15,279 nt of DNA from Alphaproteobacteria bacterium (GCA_027489415.1 JAIXZU010000161.1:1-15279); one strand, 5' to 3'; numbered from the stretch's first letter, positions 1 to 6,606 are shown. Translations and numbers: made by a program. The notes: generated from the letters alone by a model not told the origin.

Positions 1-728
<728 letters not shown>

Positions 729-796
729 TAAGGATGCTTGTTGGACCTCGATAACGGTTCTGTTGGTATCTTGCCTATTCTGTCTTCACAGAATTG

Positions 797-820
797 ACCC
801 ACCGCAAGGTGGGTTTTTTG
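797..820 (+). terminator. Rho-independent terminator after 16S
   Basis: CCCACC at 798-803, GCAA loop at 804-807 and GGTGGG at 808-813 are followed by six T at 814-819. It lies about 70 nt after the 16S end, where an internal spacer with tRNA-Ile/tRNA-Ala and 23S would usually continue. It should end the 16S transcript on its own. Confidence 0.9.
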
Positions 821-881
821 TTTGTGTACGTAGTTTTAAAGCCTTATCTTCATTTTATAAATCAAATTAAAGGATAAGCGT

Positions 882-1373
882 ATGTCCAATAATAGAATTG
901 TTACTACTGAGCTTCCTGAAGCTGATATACTTGCTGCATTTGGAGAATTAAATTTACGTCACGGTCAATTAGAGCATGAATTAAAGTTCACAATACAATC
1001 TTTAACAGGCGTTGGTATTTTAGAAGCCTTGAGAGCTACTGAGCGCTGTGGCCCCAAAGAGCTACGTGAGAGAATACTTAAGCTTGCTAAAAAGCGGTTC
1101 GGTGACGGTAGAGTATTTATTAAATTATCTTCAAATCTAGGTATTTCTCGACGATTTACTGATAAACGGAATGCATATGTTCACACTGTTGTGGGACGCA
1201 TTTTAGATGGTGAGTATGTAATGAAAAATGCTGAGCATATTTTTGAACCACTGCCTAAAGTTAGTGAAATAAAAGATTTAGCAGCAAAGATTGAAGAAAT
1301 AACTCTTCAATTGAGAAAGGAAAGGATGGGGGGAGAATTTGCAGAAGCCCTAGTTTCTACTTCTAATGTTTGA
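882..1373 (+). CDS. Small HEPN-like protein (RNxxxH motif), function unproven
   Basis: A 163-residue, mostly helical, charged protein with no signal peptide or membrane segment. An AAAGGA ribosome-binding site at 869-874 supports the ATG at 882. Residues about 16-42 (pattern GELNLRHGQLEHEL) and the motif R96-N97-A-Y-V-H101 match the layout of small HEPN-like proteins, whose R-N/polar-x3-H motif is the RNase active site in several toxins and defence effectors. I assign this by motif only. The C-terminal third (about 125-155) looks like an amphipathic helix or coiled coil. No MNT nucleotidyltransferase or other clear antitoxin lies beside it. The gene is clearly richer in A/T than its neighbours, and its stop codon lies inside a decayed fragment of another gene, both of which suggest insertion from elsewhere. 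Alternative: a conserved hypothetical without RNase activity. Confidence 0.8.
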   Translation: MSNNRIVTTELPEADILAAFGELNLRHGQLEHELKFTIQSLTGVGILEALRATERCGPKELRERILKLAKKRFGDGRVFIKLSSNLGISRRFTDKRNAYVHTVVGRILDGEYVMKNAEHIFEPLPKVSEIKDLAAKIEEITLQLRKERMGGEFAEALVSTSNV

Positions 1374-1440
1374 AGTTAGATTGGAGGAGTTTGTAGGTGA
1401 TGACCGGGATGGCGGAGTGAGGTGGATGGCAAATCCAGAG
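1363..1440 (-). pseudogene. Remnant of the 3' end of a paralogue of the 3044-4012 membrane gene
   Basis: Read on the minus strand, 1366-1428 encodes a tail AIPVITYKLLQSNFKH before a stop at 1363-1365. The membrane gene at 3044-4012 ends ALPVITYTLLRPTYKHT. The DNA also matches: TGTAGGTGATGACCGG at 1392-1407 is identical to 3077-3092, and the match goes on, with changes, to CCAGAG (1435-1440 against 3122-3127). Beyond that the sequence switches abruptly to the terminator cassette. Only about 20 codons survive, so it is a relic and not a gene. Confidence 0.75.
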
Positions 1441-1467
1441 CCCGCCCCTGATGGGGCGGGCTTTTTT
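1440..1467 (+). terminator. Rho-independent terminator in cassette copy A
   Basis: GCCCGCCCC at 1440-1448 pairs with GGGGCGGGC at 1453-1461 around a short loop, followed by TTTTTT at 1462-1467. It would end transcription coming from the HEPN-like gene. An open frame beginning at 1366 runs through it, which is why I reject that early start for the next gene. Confidence 0.9.
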
Positions 1468-1483
1468 GTATACTTTGGAGTTA

Positions 1484-1513
1484 TTGTTTGGTATGCCTAT
1501 GAATCGATATGTA
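1484..1513 (+). promoter_or_regulatory. Possible promoter of cassette copy A
   Basis: TTGTTT at 1484-1489 and TATGTA at 1508-1513, spacer 18. It is the counterpart of the better-matching promoter in copy B (TTGTTT, spacer 17, TAATAT). The -10 is poor here, so this copy may be weaker. Confidence 0.4.
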
Positions 1514-1542
1514 ATCTTAACCTTTTGACGTTGGAGGGGCTG

Positions 1543-1863
1543 ATGCCTGATATCGTAAAATTGGAGTGCTACTTCAGCAATGGGTTCGTTGCGGTTCATG
1601 AGGGTGAGGATATGCCTGATATGTTCCGGGAATATGAAAAGCCTGACGTGCTGATGGTGAGGGCAACCGAGCGGGATGGCACCGTGGCGGTTGTTGCTAA
1701 AGTTGCGCAACTGACTGATGAGCTGCTATTGCTTTACTTTAAGACCGATGACCTTGTAGTTGCCAAACAGAAGCAAGAGAAGCAGTTAGCGTTAATGCGT
1801 GCTGCCAGTGCGGCTTTGGATATTCAACTTCTACGTGAGAAGGATGGAGCTACGTTGCAGTAA
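1543..1863 (+). CDS. Small protein of unknown function (106 aa)
   Basis: I place the start at ATG 1543, nine bases after the start of the strong ribosome-binding site GGAGGGG (1533-1539) and downstream of the cassette terminator. The frame is open from 1366, but that would have to read through the terminator. The protein is soluble, with no signal peptide: a Val/Leu-rich middle and a Lys/Gln/Leu-rich C-terminal helix from about residue 75. The sequence MPD recurs in frame at 1612 (MPDMFREYEK), preceded by a GAGGGTGAGGAT stretch that could serve as a second ribosome-binding site, so a start at 1612 (83 aa) is possible. I recognise no family. It is probably cotranscribed with the next small gene, 40 nt downstream. 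Confidence 0.6.
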   Translation: MPDIVKLECYFSNGFVAVHEGEDMPDMFREYEKPDVLMVRATERDGTVAVVAKVAQLTDELLLLYFKTDDLVVAKQKQEKQLALMRAASAALDIQLLREKDGATLQ

Positions 1864-1903
1864 GCATCGTTCTTGTCTCTTTTATGCGCCACAGGAGGGC
1901 GAT

Positions 1904-2185
1904 ATGTGGAGTTATCTGAGACGACTGGTGCAGCCGCACCGGCAGTACAAGACGTTCTATGACAGCCAGTACAAACGTGTTTTGCGAGAGTTTGCCGAGC
2001 GTAACCAGCTTATGGATTATTTGAGAGAGGAGTTGAAAGACATCAATCTCTCTGAATCCCTGTCAGAGCTGGAAGAGGCGTCTCGGGTATCTCGCGATAA
2101 CCTGGCGCAGTTGGATAAGAGGTTAGCAGCGCTGCAAAGTGAAATGGCTTTGCAGGGGCGGCCCACCGACGAAATCGTTCATTGA
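1904..2185 (+). CDS. Small coiled-coil protein of unknown function (93 aa)
   Basis: The start is ATG 1904, with AGGAGGG about 6 nt upstream (1893-1899). The frame is open further upstream from 1799, but that part overlaps the preceding gene and has no comparable ribosome-binding site. The protein begins with a basic, aromatic stretch (WSYLRRLVQPHRQYKTFY). From about residue 25 to 85 it is a run of Glu/Leu/Lys/Arg/Ser helix (NQLMDYLREELKDINLSESL, then a similar stretch to about AALQSEMAL), as expected for a coiled coil. It has no membrane segment or signal peptide. It lies between the small gene at 1543 and the second terminator cassette, so these two probably form one transcription unit. No family recognised. 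Confidence 0.65.
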   Translation: MWSYLRRLVQPHRQYKTFYDSQYKRVLREFAERNQLMDYLREELKDINLSESLSELEEASRVSRDNLAQLDKRLAALQSEMALQGRPTDEIVH

Positions 2186-2188
2186 AAG

Positions 2189-2219
2189 AGCCCGCCCCCT
2201 GATGGGGGTGGGCTTTTTT
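2189..2219 (+). terminator. Rho-independent terminator in cassette copy B
   Basis: AGCCCGCCCCC then TGAT then GGGGGTGGGCT (one G-T pair) followed by TTTTTT. It closes the transcript of the two small genes just before a new promoter. Confidence 0.9.
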
Positions 2220-2235
2220 GTATACTTTGGGGTTA

Positions 2236-2264
2236 TTGTTTGGTATGTCTGTGAATCGTAATAT
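2236..2264 (+). promoter_or_regulatory. Sigma70-like promoter in cassette copy B
   Basis: TTGTTT at 2236-2241 and TAATAT at 2259-2264 with a 17-nt spacer, directly after a terminator and about 30 nt before the ribosome-binding site of the membrane protein gene. Confidence 0.55.
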
Positions 2265-2294
2265 GATCTTCATCTTTTTTCCTTGGAGGGGCTG

Positions 2295-3005
2295 ATGCCT
2301 GATATGATGAAACATGAGAAGAGTCTTTCTCAGGACTCGTGGGGCCGCGGTGGACAGGTGGCAAACCTGACTGCCAAAGGAGCCGTGGTGGCGGGTAATG
2401 TCCGCAAGTGGCTGTTTCTGTTGCTGGTGGCCGCTTATACGGTGTCGTTTATCATCGACTTCGTGACGACGCGGATTTATCCGCACTCGAAGATTGAGGA
2501 GGTCGTTAACAACTCCGCCAGTAACGTGTTGATTGTACAGACGCCGATCAACCCGGAGGCACCGGTTGACCAGCACAAGTACACGACCCAGAAATTTGGC
2601 AACGAGGCACGTTGGAGTGACCTCAGCTTTGACGAAAACGTGATCGAGACGATCTCCAATACGGTGCAGACGAACAACCTGCCGGTGACGATTGCGGTGA
2701 GCTGGAATTTGTGGTCCAAGAACGACCCCAACCTGAACAACATCTTCGTTGAGTCGGATCCGGATGGTCTTGTCGATGCGGTCATCAATCAGCGTTGGCC
2801 GTGGAGCCAGTACTGGAAGCCGGACACCTACCTGCGCAACTATGGCGGGGGATCATTCCCGTGGGTGGTGGTGTATGGCACTATGGTCGGCGGGTGGTTG
2901 TTTCTGGTCGGCCTCACGTGGCTGGTGCTTTACCGCGGATGGCCGATTCTTCGGTTCATTGGCGGCAAGAGCTGGAACCTGATTGCCGGTTTGCGCCGTG
3001 CGTAA
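2295..3005 (+). CDS. Two-helix membrane protein with extracytoplasmic domain, unknown function
   Basis: 236 residues from ATG 2295. A TTG at 2283 in the same frame is part of the ribosome-binding site GGAGGGG and is rejected as start. The N-terminal about 32 residues are polar, then a membrane helix (about 34-55, WLFLLLVAAYTVSFIIDFV), a polar region of about 120 residues, and a second long hydrophobic helix (about 188-215, VVVYGTMVGGWLFLVGLTWL), ending in a basic tail (GLRRA). By charge the ends are cytoplasmic and the central domain periplasmic. That domain is rich in Asn, Asp, Trp and Tyr and has a WPWSQYWKPDTYLRNYGGG stretch just before the second helix. I recognise no family. It has its own promoter and terminator and so is a single-gene unit. 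Confidence 0.75.
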   Translation: MPDMMKHEKSLSQDSWGRGGQVANLTAKGAVVAGNVRKWLFLLLVAAYTVSFIIDFVTTRIYPHSKIEEVVNNSASNVLIVQTPINPEAPVDQHKYTTQKFGNEARWSDLSFDENVIETISNTVQTNNLPVTIAVSWNLWSKNDPNLNNIFVESDPDGLVDAVINQRWPWSQYWKPDTYLRNYGGGSFPWVVVYGTMVGGWLFLVGLTWLVLYRGWPILRFIGGKSWNLIAGLRRA

Positions 3006-3013
3006 CTGATAGC

Positions 3014-3045
3014 GAGGCTCCCGGATTTCCGGGAGCCTTTTTTTT
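3014..3045 (+). terminator. Rho-independent terminator
   Basis: GGCTCCCGG at 3016-3024, ATTT loop, CCGGGAGCC at 3029-3037, then eight T at 3038-3045. It ends the two-helix membrane protein gene and reaches the stop codon of the convergent membrane gene at 3044. Confidence 0.95.
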
Positions 3046-4012
3046 ATGTGTGTTTATAGGTTGGCCGTAGGAGGGTGTAGGTGATGACCGGCAGGGCGGG
3101 GGCGAGGTAGATGGCACCGTACCAGAGGCTGAATGAGGGGGTTTCCGAGAGGTTGTGGAGGGCGATTACCAGCATGGGGGCGCCGATGCCCCAGGCGGCG
3201 TGCTGGTGCATGGGCCACCAGCGCCAGTGATAGATGGACTGGATTGTGACGATTATTAACAGGGCGAGGCCGGCGAGGGTGGTGGGGTCCATCCAGTTAA
3301 GAGCCGGGAAGGTGGGGAGAGTGAGGTTCATGCCCGCGAGGAGGCTGAGTGAGCCGATGAGCACCGCCATAGCGCGCTTGGGCCAGACGGCGAGGAGCGA
3401 GAAGCTTATCAGTACCGGCAGATAGATGAAAATGGCGCGGGCGGTGGAGGCAACTGCAAGAAGCAGGATGATGGCGCCGAGTTCCGGCCAGCTGATGCGC
3501 TGGCGGGTGAGGAGCACGGAGAGCGAGAGGATGAGGAGGCCAAGGGCGGGGAGGTCCGCGGCGCCGTCCGGCCACATCAGCAAACAGGTAAAGAGGGTGA
3601 GGGCAAATTTGTTGATTTGGGGCCATGGGTGGCCGGTAATGCTCATTGACCAAGCCGCAAACCCCAGTGCCAGTGGTGTGATGAGGTGCAAGAGGCCGAC
3701 GCCGCAGAGGGGCTTGATGAGCTGGTTCCAGGCAGTGGGCAGGAAGGTGGGAACCGGTTGGTGGTTGACCGTGGTTGAGAGCGCGAGAGCGATGATGAGG
3801 AGGGCAAGGGGCCAAGGGGTTGAGAAGGAACCCCGAACCGAAGGAACCAAGGAACTGAGGGTGAGTTTGTGAGGATTGAGGGTGAGGTAGAGGATCGCGG
3901 TGGATGCCGTAAGACTGGCGGCGATGAGCGGATAGGGAAGGTGGCCGATGGCATAAAGGCTGGGGATGGCCATGATAACGGCCAGAAGCAGGAAGGTGGT
4001 GGTATTTCGCAT
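3044..4012 (-). CDS. Polytopic inner-membrane protein, unknown function (322 aa)
   Basis: The start at 4012 (ATG, MRNTTTFLLLAVIMA) is chosen because the hydrophobic part begins there. The frame stays open to 4306, but that extension is low-complexity, overlaps the divergent gene and is not membrane-like. No strong ribosome-binding site is visible. The protein is almost entirely hydrophobic, very rich in Leu, Ala, Pro and Thr, with about nine to ten membrane segments and short loops. The size and layout recall O-antigen ligase/polymerase-like or glycan-related membrane proteins, but I see no diagnostic motif, so I assign no function. A decayed copy of its last 20 codons lies at 1363-1440. On the plus strand the gene appears as long G/A-rich tracts. 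Confidence 0.7.
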   Translation of the reverse strand: MRNTTTFLLLAVIMAIPSLYAIGHLPYPLIAASLTASTAILYLTLNPHKLTLSSLVPSVRGSFSTPWPLALLIIALALSTTVNHQPVPTFLPTAWNQLIKPLCGVGLLHLITPLALGFAAWSMSITGHPWPQINKFALTLFTCLLMWPDGAADLPALGLLILSLSVLLTRQRISWPELGAIILLLAVASTARAIFIYLPVLISFSLLAVWPKRAMAVLIGSLSLLAGMNLTLPTFPALNWMDPTTLAGLALLIIVTIQSIYHWRWWPMHQHAAWGIGAPMLVIALHNLSETPSFSLWYGAIYLAPALPVITYTLLRPTYKHT

Positions 4013-4196
4013 AATGTATTCTAGCAGATTTGGGGAGAAATGGGGGGGAGAGATGAGAATTACGGGGGTGAATTCATCATATATTGTTAAGATATTGAAA
4101 TGTCGTTTTATGGGGGTGGTTATGTCGTGTTTCGGTTGAGGGGGAACCGAGGGCATGGTTTTTTTACGAGGCATAACGAACAAGGAGGAATGACTT

Positions 4197-4502
4197 ATGC
4201 CATTACTGATTAGTCCGATTGATGGGAAGACCCCGATGCAGCAGATCCGCCGCGATGGGATTGAGATTGACCGCTGCCCCGTGAGTGGCGGTGTGTGGCT
4301 GGACAAAGGCGAGCTTGAAAAGCTGCTGGGTGCCGTGCAGCACGCCGTTGCCGAAGACCGCGCGCACTATTCGGAGTATCGGCAGGCTTATTCCCAAAAA
4401 CCGGTTAAACATCATTATCATGACGATGATTATGAGGATTACCGGTACAAGAAGTATGGGAAGAAGAGCAAAATGAAGTCCTTATTTGATTTGTTTGACT
4501 AA
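4197..4502 (+). CDS. TFIIB-type zinc-ribbon-derived small protein with most zinc ligands lost
   Basis: 101 residues, with AAGGAGG just upstream of ATG 4197. Residues 1-45 follow the zf-TFIIB family pattern (a CPxCGxxL knuckle, a DGVEID-like strand, then CPxCGGVWLDxGELEKL). The strand and the GGVWLDKGELEKLL core are clear. However the four usual cysteine positions read Ser6, Asp9, Cys27 and Ser30, so only one cysteine is left and a normal four-Cys zinc site cannot form. The C-terminal half is hydrophilic, with a His/Asp/Tyr-rich patch (KHHYHDDDYEDY) and then Lys-rich residues, which might bind metal or nucleic acid (inference). It is cytoplasmic. It is transcribed away from the membrane gene at 3044-4012 and converges on the exchanger at 4669. 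Family role: unknown in general. Confidence 0.85.
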   Translation: MPLLISPIDGKTPMQQIRRDGIEIDRCPVSGGVWLDKGELEKLLGAVQHAVAEDRAHYSEYRQAYSQKPVKHHYHDDDYEDYRYKKYGKKSKMKSLFDLFD

Positions 4503-4507
4503 GGCAC

Positions 4508-4601
4508 GGACTCAGTCGGCCCCCAGTCGGTTTTTGAAGAACCTCGTGTACGCTCGTACACGTCGGTCCTTCAAAACACCAACTGGATGACCGACTGAGC
4601 C
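4508..4601. repeat. 94-nt imperfect palindromic element
   Basis: Outer arms CTCAGTCGG (4511-4519) and CCGACTGAG (4591-4599). The middle parts CCAGTCGGTTTTTGAAGAACC and its counterpart on the right pair with a few mismatches. A perfect apical stem is formed by CGTGTACG (4545-4552) and CGTACACG (4555-4562). The whole can fold into one long hairpin. It lies between convergent genes and may act as a transcription barrier. It also looks like a dispersed intergenic palindromic repeat, but no second copy is in this window. Confidence 0.8.
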
Positions 4602-4639
4602 TCGCGCGTGCAGTTCATAGAGATGTCGCTGCGCGACAG

Positions 4640-4666
4640 AATTATGGCCCCTTGTGGGGCCATTCT
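4640..4666 (-). terminator. Hairpin after the cation exchanger gene
   Basis: ATGGCCCC (4644-4651), TTGT loop, GGGGCCAT (4656-4663), directly after the stop of the minus-strand exchanger gene. On the minus strand it is followed by AATT and not by a clean T-run, so termination may be weak. A second small hairpin (TGTCGC/GCGACA, 4624-4638) follows. Confidence 0.5.
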
Positions 4667-4668
4667 AT

Positions 4669-5640
4669 TTAGAGGCTGTGGACCATGTAGGCCAGATAGA
4701 GAATGTAGGCGAGGATGAAGAGGATTGCCTCCGCCCGTTTGAAGCGGCGCATCGAGGGATGCGTGAAGACCATGAAGGCGATGGTGGCGCCGGCGAGGAC
4801 CATCAGGCTGGTGAGCACTAGGCCGCCCAAGGGAATGGTGACGGTATTCAGTGCCAGCAGCAGCCCGCAGATGCCCAAGAGGTTGAAAATCGTGTTGCCG
4901 ATGAGGTTGCTGAGGAGCATGGCGTGCTGTTTGTCCTGGAAGGCTACCATCGACGCGACAAGCTGTGGCAGGGCCGTGCCGATGGCAAGGACGGTGAGGC
5001 CTAAGAAGCGCGGGTTGAGCCCGTGAGTGAGAGTAAGTTGATTGGCGGCATCCACCAGCAGATTGGCGCCCAGAATAAGCCCAAAGAGGCCTGAAGCGAA
5101 GAAGCCACCGAGTATGGCTGGGTGGAGCTTTTTAACGTCCTTCAGGAAGGGAATGGGAGTTGGGTGTTTGTGGTCATACGCATAGGCGGCTACGACGTAG
5201 CCGACCAAGAGCAGCAAGGCCAAGGCCCCAACCCAGCGGGGAATGGCAACGCCTGAGAGGGCGAAGAAGAACACCGTTCCAGCGGCGATAAGGGCGATAA
5301 GCGTGAGGCCGATGTTACCGCGCACCCAGATACGCTTGTTCAGATGAACGGCGCCGCCACTGATGGCGACCACGCCTAATGTGGCAAAGATATTGAAAAT
5401 GCTGGAGCCGACGGCGGTGGCGACAGCCATTTCGGCAGCACCTGAATAGGACGCCTGTAAGGCTGTGAACAGCTGCGGCGTGCTGGTACCGAAAGCGACA
5501 ATAGCAAGGCCAATGATGAAATGGGGGACGCCAGCAGCTAGTGCGAGGCCTGCTGTACCACGGAGCAGGGCTGCCCCGCCAAGGGCGACAAAGATAAGGC
5601 CGCCGATGAGTGTAAGAACGGTAAACATGAGGCGCACCAT
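4669..5640 (-). CDS. Sodium/calcium exchanger-family membrane protein lacking the signature glutamates
   Basis: 323 residues from ATG 5640. The frame is open to 5742, but that start is a TTG inside the terminator of the upstream regulator gene and the extra 34 residues are not membrane-like. About ten membrane segments in two inverted halves. The alpha-1 repeat is around residues 44-85 (GLAIVAFGTSTPQLF to GSSIFNIF) and the alpha-2 repeat around 214-255 (GLTVLAIGTALPQLV to GNTIFNLL), as in the YrbG/CaxA family, which exchanges Ca2+ for Na+ or H+ across the inner membrane. In the family both repeats have GTSxPE. Here both have Gln (Q56, Q226), with Asn at the paired positions (N83, N253), and the second Ser of GTS is Ala (A223). 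The usual Ca2+-binding carboxylates are therefore absent. Ion specificity is unknown. Confidence 0.88.
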   Translation of the reverse strand: MVRLMFTVLTLIGGLIFVALGGAALLRGTAGLALAAGVPHFIIGLAIVAFGTSTPQLFTALQASYSGAAEMAVATAVGSSIFNIFATLGVVAISGGAVHLNKRIWVRGNIGLTLIALIAAGTVFFFALSGVAIPRWVGALALLLLVGYVVAAYAYDHKHPTPIPFLKDVKKLHPAILGGFFASGLFGLILGANLLVDAANQLTLTHGLNPRFLGLTVLAIGTALPQLVASMVAFQDKQHAMLLSNLIGNTIFNLLGICGLLLALNTVTIPLGGLVLTSLMVLAGATIAFMVFTHPSMRRFKRAEAILFILAYILYLAYMVHSL

Positions 5641-5739
5641 AGGCCGGGAAACCACGGCAGGCAAGGCTTTGAGTGTGTAAACGCCGTTCGACGTTGTGGG
5701 AAGGCCACAGGCTAAAATATGGGTTTGATAATTTCCCAA

Positions 5740-5768
5740 CAAAAACAGGCAGCCTTGCGGCTGCCTGA
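5740..5768 (-). terminator. Rho-independent terminator of the GntR-type gene
   Basis: CAGGCAGCC (5746-5754), TTGC loop, GGCTGCCTG (5759-5767). On the minus strand it is followed by a T-run (5745-5741). It lies 12 nt past the regulator's stop codon and separates it from the exchanger gene. Confidence 0.88.
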
Positions 5769-5779
5769 CTTTGGCCCTT

Positions 5780-6493
5780 TTACGCGGCCTGCGACGTTGC
5801 AGGCTGTGCCATGGCTTGTGGTGCTGATGGATTCAGGTACTGCACCAGAACGCGTTCGGCCAGTGCGTGGTCGCCATCCACCAGTGCGGCATTGATGCGC
5901 ATTTGGGTTTGGATGGTGCGCATGACTTCGTCCGGATTCATGAAGCGTTTGATGCGCTCCTGAGATTCCAGTGCGAGGAGGGTTTGCAGGAGGATGTGGG
6001 TCATCATGCTGCCCGACAGGCGTGCCATGTGGAGGTGCCAGTTGGATTCGGTTTCCGCGTTCTCCTGAGGCGTGGCCTGACGGTTGAGCGTGAACGCATG
6101 GAGTTCCCCGCGTTGGTTGGGCTGCAGGCGCATGAGACGGCTGAGAACGTCCCGCTGCAGGACGGTGCGGACGTGGCAGATATCCGCATTATTACAGCGC
6201 AGGGCAGGGGCGGTGAGGGAGAGGTCCCCCAGTAATTGGGAAAGTTCTGGTGTGCGGATAAAGGAACCGCGGCCGGGAGTGACATCGAGGAGGCCGGATG
6301 TGCGTAGCATTTGGATGGCTTCCCGCAGTGTTGTGCGGCTTACGCCAAACTGGCGGCAGAGGGTGGCCTCCGTGGGGAGTTGGTCCCCCGGGTTTAGTTG
6401 GCCACTGGAAATCAGTCGTCTTAACTCAGTCGCTATCGTGCTGCTGCGGCGGAGGCGCGGAGAAAGTGGTGCAAAGGGCAGCTCGGTCATCAT
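5780..6493 (-). CDS. GntR/FadR-family transcriptional regulator
   Basis: 237 residues. The N-terminal winged helix-turn-helix is at residues about 17-79, with the family hallmarks GDQLPTEATLCRQFGVSRTTLREA and the wing GLLDVTPGRGSFI. The C-terminal half is helical, as in the FCD ligand domain of FadR-type members, with LHMARLSG at about 150. The last helix, which usually ends in a metal-ligand His (pattern AxxxMxxHL), reads VLVQYL here, so metal binding may differ. It is a cytoplasmic DNA-binding dimer. The start is ATG 6493 or the adjacent ATG 6490. No clear ribosome-binding site is seen. Two inverted repeats in the A/T-rich upstream region are candidate operators for autoregulation. The target pathway cannot be told from the neighbours, though the convergently unrelated exchanger gene lies directly downstream. 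Confidence 0.93.
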   Translation of the reverse strand: MMTELPFAPLSPRLRRSSTIATELRRLISSGQLNPGDQLPTEATLCRQFGVSRTTLREAIQMLRTSGLLDVTPGRGSFIRTPELSQLLGDLSLTAPALRCNNADICHVRTVLQRDVLSRLMRLQPNQRGELHAFTLNRQATPQENAETESNWHLHMARLSGSMMTHILLQTLLALESQERIKRFMNPDEVMRTIQTQMRINAALVDGDHALAERVLVQYLNPSAPQAMAQPATSQAA

Positions 6494-6549
6494 GGGGGAT
6501 GCTTTCGATTGTTGTTTTGCGTTTTGTTACTGTTTTGATTTCACTTTTT

Positions 6550-6580
6550 CAGACAATTGATATGTTTTATCTGTTGTCTG
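6550..6580. promoter_or_regulatory. Inverted repeat upstream of the GntR-type gene (candidate operator)
   Basis: CAGACAA at 6550-6556 and TTGTCTG at 6574-6580, 17 nt apart, in the A/T-rich leader about 60-90 nt upstream of the regulator's start. The GT/AC core within a dyad fits GntR-family sites loosely. Function is inferred from position. Confidence 0.45.
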
Positions 6581-6606
6581 ATAGTCAAATCATATCATGC
6601 AACATA

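Larger units (their letters stand above)
1437..1554 (+). repeat. Copy A of a duplicated terminator-promoter-RBS cassette
   Basis: This stretch matches 2187-2306 almost base for base from AGAGCCCGCCCC through TTTTTTGTATACTTTGG, the TTATTGTTTGGTATG region, GTGAATCG or ATGAATCG, and TTGGAGGGGCTGATGCCTGATAT. The two differ by a few substitutions and short indels. Both copies sit directly upstream of a gene beginning Met-Pro-Asp. Copy A is joined on its left to the membrane-gene remnant. Confidence 0.88.
2187..2306 (+). repeat. Copy B of the duplicated terminator-promoter-RBS cassette
   Basis: Second copy of the sequence at 1437-1554, here following the coiled-coil gene. It holds, in order, a terminator hairpin, a promoter, the ribosome-binding site GGAGGGG and the first codons ATG CCT GAT AT of the next gene. 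Confidence 0.88.

Noticed and set aside
1366..1542. N-terminal extension of the small gene at 1543
   Set aside because: It reads through a strong terminator hairpin and T-run and lacks a ribosome-binding site at 1366. The ATG at 1543 has GGAGGGG at the right distance.
3297..3954. Open frames of 103-172 codons overlapping the membrane gene in other frames
   Set aside because: They are Pro/His/Arg/Ser-rich, typical of shadow frames of a Leu/Pro-rich gene, and have no ribosome-binding site.
4013..4306. N-terminal extension of the membrane protein gene to 4306
   Set aside because: It overlaps the divergent zinc-ribbon gene, is polar and Pro/Ser-rich, and has no membrane character. The ATG at 4012 starts the first hydrophobic helix.
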